The notes under the pieces are model-generated. The model was not told the origin of the DNA. It was given only the letters and a program-made list of their open reading frames with translations, and ran no database searches. A DNA stretch of 52,444 nt from the IMG/VR virus record IMGVR_UViG_3300036860_000446, positions 1 through 52,444 of that record; one strand, written 5' to 3'. The translations under genes and the position numbers were made by a program. The DNA comes from a virus. Shown one piece after another: positions 45,429-52,444 of the stretch (position 1 is its first letter; each line of letters begins with the position of its first letter).

Positions 45429-47308
45429 TGCCGCAACTCGGGCGATTTGATTCCAGCTACCACGATCCCACCACGGGCCGCCCCCGTCGCAATATCTCCG
45501 TGCAGCTCTACCGCGAGGGCGCGACAGTTTCCGGGAATCAATCCGGTTCGTCTCCCTTTTCAATAAGCGTCAGGCATCGCGGCAAGATCGCCGCTGCCGA
45601 TTCCGTGTTCCTGGATACGACCACCGGCACAGAGTACACGGTGGACAGCGTCACGGCGACGACCGTTATAATCAGCGGCTTCGTCGGCACGCTCAACCTG
45701 ACGAACGGCCAGCGGCTCATCCCGTCCAACAATCTCCCGACGCTCTACAGCGACGACCAGGGCGGGGCGACGACACCGAATCCGCTGACCACTTCCGCGC
45801 TCGGCCGCGCCGCCTGCTCGATGGAGAACGGGGCTTATGAGGTGATCGCCGGAGGACTGCTGTTTTCGGCGCAGGTCATTGGAGGGGAAGCTCCGTCCGT
45901 TGTCTACAGTGGCGAGTCGGACGGTGCTTCCGCAATCGCGCACATCGAGGACACGCGCTTTTCGATGGCGACGGCTGGCGCGAAACTCAAGTCCTTTCGC
46001 AATCTTGGCACAGAGAAGGCCAGCATAGACAAGGACGGCACGGGAGTCTTCCCGCGTATCGGGCCAGTCAGTTCTACAACGGCCGGCGGGGCGCTCCGGA
46101 TAATTGACGGTGTGATGTTCCCTCTTACCGTCGCCGGGGTGCAGGCCGCCCTGGACGAGTGTGAAACGGTCGGCGGCGGGACCGTCAAGATCCCTTCTGC
46201 TGCCGGGATTGCCGTGACTTCTACGAGCGTCAAGATCCCCAATCGCGTGCGACTCTCCGGGCACGGTCAACAAGGTTCAACCGCCACCTTCATCGCCAGC
46301 GCATCAACTAACGTCTCCGCGATGGTGGAAAACAAGACCCAGGACGGAACGCAAGCCTACGCCTACATCGAGCACGTTCAAATTAATGGGAACAAATCCA
46401 GCGGGGCGCTCGTCACGGCCGGACTCTATCTTAAGAGCGTATACGTCGGATCGCGCATCAAGGACACGTTGGTCATCGGATGTAGCGGCAACGGGATCAA
46501 GCTGGACGGTGGGGCGGCGGCCGGTCTCGGGCAGATCGTCCTAGATAACATCATCGTCTCCACCTCTAACGATCACAACATCCTCATCACCGGCCCCGTC
46601 AGTCAGGTGTACGGGTTCCAGGTGGGGAGCGAAAGCGTCGCGGCTGGCAAGGCGCAAATCAAGATCACGAACGCCGCCGCCAGCGCCTCCTTCGGGCACA
46701 TCCTGATCGGCCTCAACTTCGAGGGCACGACGGCCGCGGATGGTCTGTGGCTAGACGGATGTAGCAATGTTCAGGTCTGCGGCATTGCAGACGATGGGAA
46801 CGGGTCGGCGCTCAACCTCATCAAAATCACAGGGAGCGTCGGCGGAAGCGATGGCGCGTTCGCGGCGGGCGGACACGTTATCCTTAACGCCAACGCCAAC
46901 CTGACGACGATCATCGACGACCAAGTCGCTGGCGTCACCGTCGGGAACGCGCAGGGACGGTTCGTTAGATGGTACTCGTCGCCTATTGCCAGCGCCACGC
47001 TGGATGCCTCGCAAATCGTCGGCTTGCAACCAGCGCGGAAGGGCGTTGCCATCACGGCGGCTGCCACGATTACACCCGTTCAAGGCAGCAGTTACTTTGT
47101 GGTCAACGGCAACACCGGCATCACGTCAATTACGGCCACGGCACGAGACAACGGCCGCATCATCGTGCTGCGCTTTTCCGGTACACCAACCATCACCGAT
47201 GGAAGCAACCTCATCATGGCGGGCAATCTGGTGGCGTCTGCCGATGACACGCTGACCATGGTGTGCGACGGCACGAACTGGGTTGAGATCGCTCGGTCGG
47301 TGAACTGA
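45428..47308 (+). CDS. Tail spike B, right-handed beta-helix (pectate-lyase-like)
   Basis: 626 residues. An anchor domain (to about 150) ends PTLYSDDQGGATTPNPLTTS...IGGE. TVAGVQAALDECETVGGGTV then starts the parallel beta-helix (VKIPNRVRLSGHGQQG, HVQINGNKSSGALVT, VIGCSGNGIKLDGG), typical of polysaccharide-degrading spikes. The C-terminal part (GITSITATARDNGRIIVLRF) is a beta module found at the end of many fibres. Unlike the left-hand beta-helix proteins it has no signal peptide. Start and stop overlap neighbours. Confidence 0.7.
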   Translation: MPQLGRFDSSYHDPTTGRPRRNISVQLYREGATVSGNQSGSSPFSISVRHRGKIAAADSVFLDTTTGTEYTVDSVTATTVIISGFVGTLNLTNGQRLIPSNNLPTLYSDDQGGATTPNPLTTSALGRAACSMENGAYEVIAGGLLFSAQVIGGEAPSVVYSGESDGASAIAHIEDTRFSMATAGAKLKSFRNLGTEKASIDKDGTGVFPRIGPVSSTTAGGALRIIDGVMFPLTVAGVQAALDECETVGGGTVKIPSAAGIAVTSTSVKIPNRVRLSGHGQQGSTATFIASASTNVSAMVENKTQDGTQAYAYIEHVQINGNKSSGALVTAGLYLKSVYVGSRIKDTLVIGCSGNGIKLDGGAAAGLGQIVLDNIIVSTSNDHNILITGPVSQVYGFQVGSESVAAGKAQIKITNAAASASFGHILIGLNFEGTTAADGLWLDGCSNVQVCGIADDGNGSALNLIKITGSVGGSDGAFAAGGHVILNANANLTTIIDDQVAGVTVGNAQGRFVRWYSSPIASATLDASQIVGLQPARKGVAITAAATITPVQGSSYFVVNGNTGITSITATARDNGRIIVLRFSGTPTITDGSNLIMAGNLVASADDTLTMVCDGTNWVEIARSVN

Positions 47309-49197
47309 TGGCCCCCGTTTCTTTCGGCAACGGCCGTGTCGCCTCGAAGGACGCCTCAGCGATCGAAGATGGGGCACTCGTCACGGCGGAGGACTGCTAC
47401 TACAAGGCGAACAATCCGGCGCCCTGGAAGGCGCAGGGGCGCAGCGAGTTTAATTCCTCCGCAGAGGCGGGCAGCATCAAGGGGCTGCGGGCGCTGATCT
47501 ACGACGGCGCGACGGACGTGCTGGTGGCCCACGTCGGCACGACGTACCGCGAGGCGACACTTGCCGCGACCGGGACTTTCGGCGCTGCCGTGTCCGGCCT
47601 GACTGGCGGGACGACGCTGGACTCGATCCACTACAACAATGAGCACATCCTGTTGAACGGCGTGGATCGCGGCCGCGTGCGATCCTCTGCGGGCGTCTAC
47701 ACCCTGCTCGGCATGCTGGCAAACACGAGCGCGCCGACTGTTTCACGTGATGCCGGAGCTGGAACCGGCTTCACGCTCACGGCCTCCAGCACGATCAAGT
47801 ATTGGGTCGAAGAGCGGGTCAAGTCGGGCTTTACCATCCTCCGGCGGAACGCCTCCACAACCGCCGAAGTCGTCACGCTGACCGGGGACGGAACGCTTGA
47901 CAAGCCCGTAATCACGCGGCCCGCGACGGTCAACAGCGACGCCACGCATTGGGCTCTCTACGGAACGTCCACGGACGGGAGTTTCCCGACCGGAGCGGAG
48001 ATCGCCGAAGTCGCCATCGGCACCACAACCATTGAGGACACACGCACCGGAACGGACCCGGTCCTGCCTTCCGGCGACGATTACGAGATCGTCTCCGCGA
48101 CCATCGCCGGGTTGACCTTCAACGTCGCCAAGAACGGTCAGCCGCCGATCCTGCTCCAGGGCGATGTGTTCGAGGACGCCATTTGTGGATTTGACCAAGG
48201 CGATAAGTCGATCCTGCGGCACTCCTACACCGACAATATCCATGCCTGGCCATCGACGCACAAGATCCGTGCCGGGGACACGAAAGAGGAGGACGAGGGA
48301 ATCGCCTTCCGGACCGTCGGGTCGGTTGGCGTCGCCCTGCTCAGGGACTCGGCCGCCCGCATCAATGCGCTCCCGAAGCCGGAAGACCCGGCGTTCCAGC
48401 CAGAGCGCATCCGGATTCAAATCCCCGGAGCCCCGGGCTGCGTCGGGCCATTCGCCTGCGACGTGATCTCTCGCGGTGAAGGGTCCGAACTGGTCTATGT
48501 GTCGCCGGAGTCCTTGGTGGCGACAGACGGCTACGAGTGGGAGACGGTTGGCGGGGACCTCGACTGGCCCGCCGAGTTCACCTTGGCTTCGATGGCAACG
48601 GCCGTGCTCATAGACAACACGCACGAAGCCCGGCTCGAACTGACCGCGACGGCGGCGAACGGGAGCGTCTACGACTGGTATTTCCATTATCACCGATCGC
48701 ACCTCAAGCCGGCCATGGGCGGCGGGATTGCATTCAAGGTGACGGGGCCGATCAAGCGGGCATCCACCTGCAAAACGCGAGCGAAGCTCAACGGCGTGAC
48801 GCGCATCTTCTCCGGGCACACGAACGGGAAAGTGTATCTGGAGGCTGGACAGGTCACGGACGCATCCGGCACGACCATCGCCATGAAGGCGGAGACGAAG
48901 GACTACTACTTCGCCGGGATTGGGGCGAAGTCCAGGATGACGCGGCTCTACGTCCACCATCAGGCAGCACCTGGACAGACCGCGACCGTGACGGTCATCG
49001 CCAAGAACGCGAAGCAAGACGATGGCGAGACTCCGGAGCAACTGGACCTCACCCGCCGGGAGGCGACCCCCATCCGCTTCGACACCAATGCAGAGGGGCA
49101 TCGCTTCCGGTTCGAGAACTCCGACACGTCCGGGCCGGTTTCTCTGGACTACATGATTGCGGATATTGGCGAAGCCGACAAAGTGAGGGGCCAATGA
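47308..49197 (+). CDS. Large tail/hub protein with duplicated beta domain
   Basis: 629 residues. The N-terminus (DASAIEDGALVTAEDCYYKA, then GSIKGLRALIYDGATDVLVA, DSIHYNNEHILLNGVDRGR) looks like a propeller- or tubular-type tail protein. Residues 141-250 are the beta domain also found in the adaptor. The C-terminal half contains GAPGCVGPFACDVISRGEGS and several strand-rich segments. It is probably part of the tail tube or hub; the exact role is unknown. Confidence 0.5.
   Translation: MAPVSFGNGRVASKDASAIEDGALVTAEDCYYKANNPAPWKAQGRSEFNSSAEAGSIKGLRALIYDGATDVLVAHVGTTYREATLAATGTFGAAVSGLTGGTTLDSIHYNNEHILLNGVDRGRVRSSAGVYTLLGMLANTSAPTVSRDAGAGTGFTLTASSTIKYWVEERVKSGFTILRRNASTTAEVVTLTGDGTLDKPVITRPATVNSDATHWALYGTSTDGSFPTGAEIAEVAIGTTTIEDTRTGTDPVLPSGDDYEIVSATIAGLTFNVAKNGQPPILLQGDVFEDAICGFDQGDKSILRHSYTDNIHAWPSTHKIRAGDTKEEDEGIAFRTVGSVGVALLRDSAARINALPKPEDPAFQPERIRIQIPGAPGCVGPFACDVISRGEGSELVYVSPESLVATDGYEWETVGGDLDWPAEFTLASMATAVLIDNTHEARLELTATAANGSVYDWYFHYHRSHLKPAMGGGIAFKVTGPIKRASTCKTRAKLNGVTRIFSGHTNGKVYLEAGQVTDASGTTIAMKAETKDYYFAGIGAKSRMTRLYVHHQAAPGQTATVTVIAKNAKQDDGETPEQLDLTRREATPIRFDTNAEGHRFRFENSDTSGPVSLDYMIADIGEADKVRGQ
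47728..48057 (+). repeat. Duplicated beta domain, copy 2 (inside tail gene)
   Basis: 330 bases coding for SAPTVSRDAGAGTGF through TTIEDTRTGTDP. It matches 43506-43838 along its whole length, including THWALYGTSTDGSFPTGAEI against THWALFGTATNGAFPDGNEI. Which copy is older cannot be told from this window. Confidence 0.75.
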
Positions 49198-51083
49198 GTA
49201 TCCGCGCCTATCCAGGCGTTGACCCAGGCAAGTTCCCGTCTGGGGCGCAGCGTCAGATCATCACGACGATAGACGCAGCCCTGCGGTCGATTTCGGCGGG
49301 TCTGTCGCAGACGCAACCGACCAGCTCCACGCTCGCGGGTGGCGTTCCGGCGGCGTCTTTCGTCACGATCAACAACGATGCGGCGCTGGCGAATGAGCGG
49401 CGCCTGGTGGTGGTCTCCCCATTGTCTGGGACGGATGGTGGTCCCGGCGGGGCTTTCTCTCTGGCGCTGTCCACAACGGCGCTGGCGGCGCTTCTGGGAG
49501 GAACGCCTGCCAACACCTACGGCACGACGTTCCTTGCCGGGAGCGCGACGACGTTCGTGCGGACGGACGACCGGCTCAAGTTCCCGACTGCGCTAATGTC
49601 CGCAGCCAACAGCAGCCTTCTAACGCTCACCGATAATGCGACGGATCAGATACTCACGGGAAGCCTTGGCAATCTAAACATCAACCCAACGGTTGGCCTG
49701 ACGATCAATCTGGCGTCCAGCACAAGCGCACAATTGGTGATACGACCAGATTCTACGACCGCCGCATCTCTCGCTATGAGTGTTATCGGACAGGCGGTGG
49801 CGGGCAATCGCACGCTTCTCGCTCCAGGATGGCTGCAGCCGACATCCAGCGACATTTTCTCCAGTCAGACGTTCCGCTCATGGGACGTGAATTCGGTGCC
49901 AGGAGGCGGCCAGCATACCTCTGATACCTGGGTTGGCTACGACATATCATCCTATACGGTATCTCCGCATGCTGGCAGTGGCGCAGGCAACAAGGTCTAT
50001 GGCTTTCGTGGCGCGCCGGACTCACTGAGGATAGGAAACTCCAACGCGACCTACGACGCCATTGCGATGGCCTACTTTGCCGCTCCATCCCGCACATTCG
50101 GAGTCACGGCTACCTCCACGGTGAGCGCCGGTATCATCACGGAACCGGCCATCATCGGTGGCACGAAGCAAGTCGGCTTGTTGGTGCAGCAGCGCACGGC
50201 AGGTCAGACGGCCACCGATCGTCTCGGCATCGACATCGAGGCGCAGAACTCTGGCACGAATCGGTGGGGACTGCGTAGCGGTGATCGCTTGGAAATCAGC
50301 AGCCCGGCCGCTCGCGCCACGACGGTGCTCCTGTTGCATCAACTGGCGACGGGAGGGGTGGCCGGTGCGCATGTCAACTTTGACGATAAGGCAGGCGACC
50401 CGCCCGCTCCGGTTGCTGGCGACCTGTGGCGCAATGGCGACTCGCTTTGGTTCAGGCAGGCGGCAGCGAGTGTGGATTTGACGGCTGCCAGTGGCGCACC
50501 GACCACAGCTGAGTATGTGGTCGCTGTGGCCGATGCCGGTCTGAGCGCCGAGCGCGTGGCCACCGACACAGCCACCATCGACGTAGACATGGGCACCGCA
50601 GCGCAGGCCAAGTGGAACGTGATCGCGGACTCATCGGCCCAGCGTGTCACGGTGCGCAAGAACTCTGGGGCGGATGTCGGAACGCGCACGCGCTTGAATC
50701 TCATCGAGGGCAGCAATGTCACGATGACCGTGGCCGATGATGCGGGCAGCAATGAAGTGGACATCACCATCAACGCATCTGTGGCGGGCGGCGGGCTGAC
50801 GCTAACCGAGGTTGAGAAGGATCTGGGCACGCTGCCACGCTATGCCGACACCTTCGATATAACCGGGCTGGCTGGACTGACGGCCGGAAAGCAGGTGCTC
50901 ATCGTGCAAAAGGCTGGACCATATACAGGCAAGGGTGATCGCCAAGACGAGGCCGAAATGGATCAAGTATCCGCGACTGGCTATGTGGTCGATGCCAACA
51001 CAATCCGCGCCTACTGGGTATGCCAGCCCTATAGCGGCCCCATGTCGGGGAATGTCAAATTTGGCTATGCCGTAAGCGGGTAG
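49194..51083 (+). CDS. Large tail-fibre-like protein
   Basis: 629 residues from the ATG at 49194, overlapping the previous stop; 219 more open codons upstream are a shadow of the tail gene and rejected. MSIRAYPGVDPGKFPSGAQR, ALRSISAGLSQTQPTSS, then NSSLLTLTDNATDQILTGSL and NLNINPTVGLTINLASSTSA, the repeat-type module also present in the last gene. The C-terminus (DEAEMDQVSATGYVVDANTI) is a typical fibre end. Probably a receptor-binding or head fibre. Confidence 0.6.
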   Translation: MSIRAYPGVDPGKFPSGAQRQIITTIDAALRSISAGLSQTQPTSSTLAGGVPAASFVTINNDAALANERRLVVVSPLSGTDGGPGGAFSLALSTTALAALLGGTPANTYGTTFLAGSATTFVRTDDRLKFPTALMSAANSSLLTLTDNATDQILTGSLGNLNINPTVGLTINLASSTSAQLVIRPDSTTAASLAMSVIGQAVAGNRTLLAPGWLQPTSSDIFSSQTFRSWDVNSVPGGGQHTSDTWVGYDISSYTVSPHAGSGAGNKVYGFRGAPDSLRIGNSNATYDAIAMAYFAAPSRTFGVTATSTVSAGIITEPAIIGGTKQVGLLVQQRTAGQTATDRLGIDIEAQNSGTNRWGLRSGDRLEISSPAARATTVLLLHQLATGGVAGAHVNFDDKAGDPPAPVAGDLWRNGDSLWFRQAAASVDLTAASGAPTTAEYVVAVADAGLSAERVATDTATIDVDMGTAAQAKWNVIADSSAQRVTVRKNSGADVGTRTRLNLIEGSNVTMTVADDAGSNEVDITINASVAGGGLTLTEVEKDLGTLPRYADTFDITGLAGLTAGKQVLIVQKAGPYTGKGDRQDEAEMDQVSATGYVVDANTIRAYWVCQPYSGPMSGNVKFGYAVSG

Positions 51084-51091
51084 GAGGCTGA

Positions 51092-51781
51092 ATGGCCATC
51101 ATACAGAGCGGCGCGACTACTGACCTTCTGACCGTCGATCCAAACACCAAGGCGGCGCATGTGACGGCACGCCCAGTCGATCCGACTACTCTGGGGCACT
51201 ATCGCTTCTCAGTCGTTACTGGAACACTCGCCGCTGCACTTGCTGCCAATGCTATCGTATTCAGTTGCAGGTGGGGCAATGCCGCGAACCTGGCGCTTGT
51301 GACCAAGTTCCGCACTCGCTTCCTGCCGCTGACCCCATTTACGGCCGCAACGCTCACGGATCACACTTCATTCGATGCCGTTGTTGGCACATCATTCTCA
51401 GTGGCTCATACTGGTGGAACTGCTCTGACACTAACTGGCACAGCCTTGAAGATGCGCCAGAATATGGGTGCCACGCTATTCAGTGACATCCGCATTGCCA
51501 CAACCGCTGCGCTTGGCGGCGGCACAATCACCCTGACAGCCCACCCATTCTCGCAATCGATCCGCAAGGGTAATCGAGTCAATCCTGCGGCTGCCACTGA
51601 GGAAGTTATCATGCCTGCAATAGATGGACTCAATAGTGACTTCGATGTAGCGAGCGGTGAGTATCCACTTGTCTTGTCGCAGGATACAGGGATTGTAGTC
51701 CGAAATAGGACTGTTTGGCCAGCCGCCGGAACTGGCATCCTGCTTGTTGAAATGGTTTGGGCAGAGGTTGCATCCTACTAA
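51092..51781 (+). CDS. Beta-rich virion protein
   Basis: 229 residues. TKAAHVTARPVDPTTLGHYR, then alternating strands (LALVTKFRTRFLPLTPF, LFSDIRIATTAALGGGTITL), closing with VEMVWAEVASY. The style matches fibre-tip or head-decoration proteins that follow fibres in environmental phages. No enzyme motif is seen. Confidence 0.5.
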   Translation: MAIIQSGATTDLLTVDPNTKAAHVTARPVDPTTLGHYRFSVVTGTLAAALAANAIVFSCRWGNAANLALVTKFRTRFLPLTPFTAATLTDHTSFDAVVGTSFSVAHTGGTALTLTGTALKMRQNMGATLFSDIRIATTAALGGGTITLTAHPFSQSIRKGNRVNPAAATEEVIMPAIDGLNSDFDVASGEYPLVLSQDTGIVVRNRTVWPAAGTGILLVEMVWAEVASY

Positions 51782-51791
51782 GGAGACTAAT

Positions 51792-52067
51792 ATGGCGAAA
51801 GCATTTGTGATGTTTTATAACGGTAACGTGCAGAATACCGACCCATTAACTATGACGATCTCGTTTCGCATGACACTTGGAGGACCAGACACTCCCACCA
51901 ATCCAGCTGTGGACTCAATAGAAGTTACGGCTGTCGATATACCGTTAAATGCCACACCGGCCCGGATAGCCAGAGCAGTTGTGGATCGCGCCATTGAGAG
52001 AGCACTTGACTTTAGCGTAACGCTAGACGATTCAGACGTAATATTCCAAGGGTTTGAGAGAGGCTAA
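51792..52067 (+). CDS. 91-residue structural protein, paralogue of the next gene
   Basis: The ATG at 51792 follows AAGGAG; an earlier in-frame start lies in the previous gene. MAKAFVMFYNGNVQNTDPLT, VTAVDIPLNATPARIARAV and a final strand (LDDSDVIFQGFERG). The next gene has the same layout, so the two arose by tandem duplication. The stop overlaps the next ATG (TAATG). Confidence 0.5.
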   Translation: MAKAFVMFYNGNVQNTDPLTMTISFRMTLGGPDTPTNPAVDSIEVTAVDIPLNATPARIARAVVDRAIERALDFSVTLDDSDVIFQGFERG

Positions 52068-52444
52068 TGCCCAAAGCCGTGATGATGGAAGTCTACAGTC
52101 ACAACGCCGATCCTGCCGATTCAACGCAGGTTCAGGCGCTCGTCACGTTCCGCATACTCGGCGCGCCAAGCGATCTTGGCACGATAGATAGCACGGTCAC
52201 GATCATCAGCACCGACACCCCTGCCACCATCACCACGAAGATCCAGAACGCCGTCATCGCCCGCGCCGCAGAGTATGGTGTGGCTCTGGTTGACTCCGAT
52301 CTCATTCCAGTAACCTATGGCGTACCGCAGTCGCTCATGTCTCCCGCCAACTCCTCCACCCTGACCATGCTGGACGACGGTGTGGACCAGAGCATCACCG
52401 GCTCGCTCGGCAACCTGAAAATCTACCCGGCGTCCGTCAATCCG
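52067..52444 (+). CDS. Fibre-like protein, partial (runs off right edge)
   Basis: 126 codons open to the window end. Residues 1-85 (MPKAVMMEVYSHNADPADST, TIISTDTPATITTKIQNAV) are homologous to the previous gene. Then SLMSPANSSTLTMLDDGVDQ, SITGSLGNLKIYPASVNP repeats the module in the fibre at 49194 (MSAANSSLLTLTDNATDQ, ILTGSLGNLNINP). It is therefore a fusion of the small domain with a fibre repeat. The C-terminus is not visible. Confidence 0.55.
   Translation, partial: MPKAVMMEVYSHNADPADSTQVQALVTFRILGAPSDLGTIDSTVTIISTDTPATITTKIQNAVIARAAEYGVALVDSDLIPVTYGVPQSLMSPANSSTLTMLDDGVDQSITGSLGNLKIYPASVNP

Noticed and set aside
48537-49193. Upstream extension of the fibre gene at 49194
   Set aside because: The 219 extra codons read the tail gene in another frame and give an Arg/His-rich product; the ATG at 49194 overlaps the preceding stop as expected.
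47743-49194. 483-codon minus-strand frame opposite the tail gene
   Set aside because: Shadow of the plus-strand tail protein in GC-rich sequence; all neighbours are on the plus strand.
1-52444. CRISPR array, integrase, insertion sequence or attachment site
   Set aside because: No regularly spaced repeats, recombinase motifs or target-site duplications were seen on either strand; lysogeny cannot be shown from this window.

Overview
This window looks like a metagenomic bacteriophage contig, or prophage-derived sequence. It uses the ordinary bacterial code: TAA, TAG and TGA all act as stops, starts are ATG/GTG/TTG, and Shine-Dalgarno sites are strong. I see no rRNA, canonical tRNA, integrase, transposase, DNA polymerase, endolysin or CRISPR array. 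The host cannot be named. Signal-peptide beta-helix proteins, one with a thrombospondin type 3-like calcium repeat, hint at a diderm host (weak inference). Genes are packed with 1-8 base overlaps. Both ends cut through structural genes.

The window holds two different virion-building programmes. Region A (1-15.1 kb, minus strand, read right to left) is a complete head module: small and large terminase, portal overlapped by an endonuclease VII-type nuclease, scaffold, Mu gpT-like major capsid, decoration-type proteins, adaptor and the start of a fibre. Two large secreted right-handed beta-helix proteins with signal peptides sit in or next to it.

Region B (15.4-29.2 kb, mainly plus strand) is early/middle. 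It carries many tiny single-membrane-span ORFs, a family of small paralogues with a shared Cys/Pro-Pro/Gly-Glu start motif, a small helix-turn-helix protein, three tandem ribbon-helix-helix regulators on the minus strand, and a control region with inverted and direct repeats. It also carries a recombination set (Cas4/RecB-like nuclease, Sak4-like ATPase, DUF669-like protein) and an amidation cluster: two amidoligases of different subfamilies plus a class II glutamine amidotransferase. An 18-bp intergenic motif occurs four times in A and B and was not noticed to the right, so A and B look like one genome.

Region C (29.2-34 kb) is a run of short overlapping Cys-rich genes, a RusA resolvase and a structured non-coding stretch. 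Region D (34-52.4 kb, plus strand) is a second, unrelated head and tail module: large terminase with a zinc-ribbon insertion, portal, scaffold, N4 gp56-like major capsid, a glycosyltransferase, adaptor, two spikes with related N-termini, and tail proteins that exchange domains. Arginine codon use shifts from AGG-rich in B to CGN-rich in C and D, with the change close to 29.19 kb.

The main question is whether this is one genome with two capsid systems, two adjacent prophages, or an assembly join near 29.2 kb. The most interesting systems are the amidoligase/amidotransferase cluster, two candidate structured RNAs (27.3-27.7 and 31.05-31.43 kb), a tRNA-like element near 17.9 kb, the mini-membrane-protein family and the repeated 18-bp motif.
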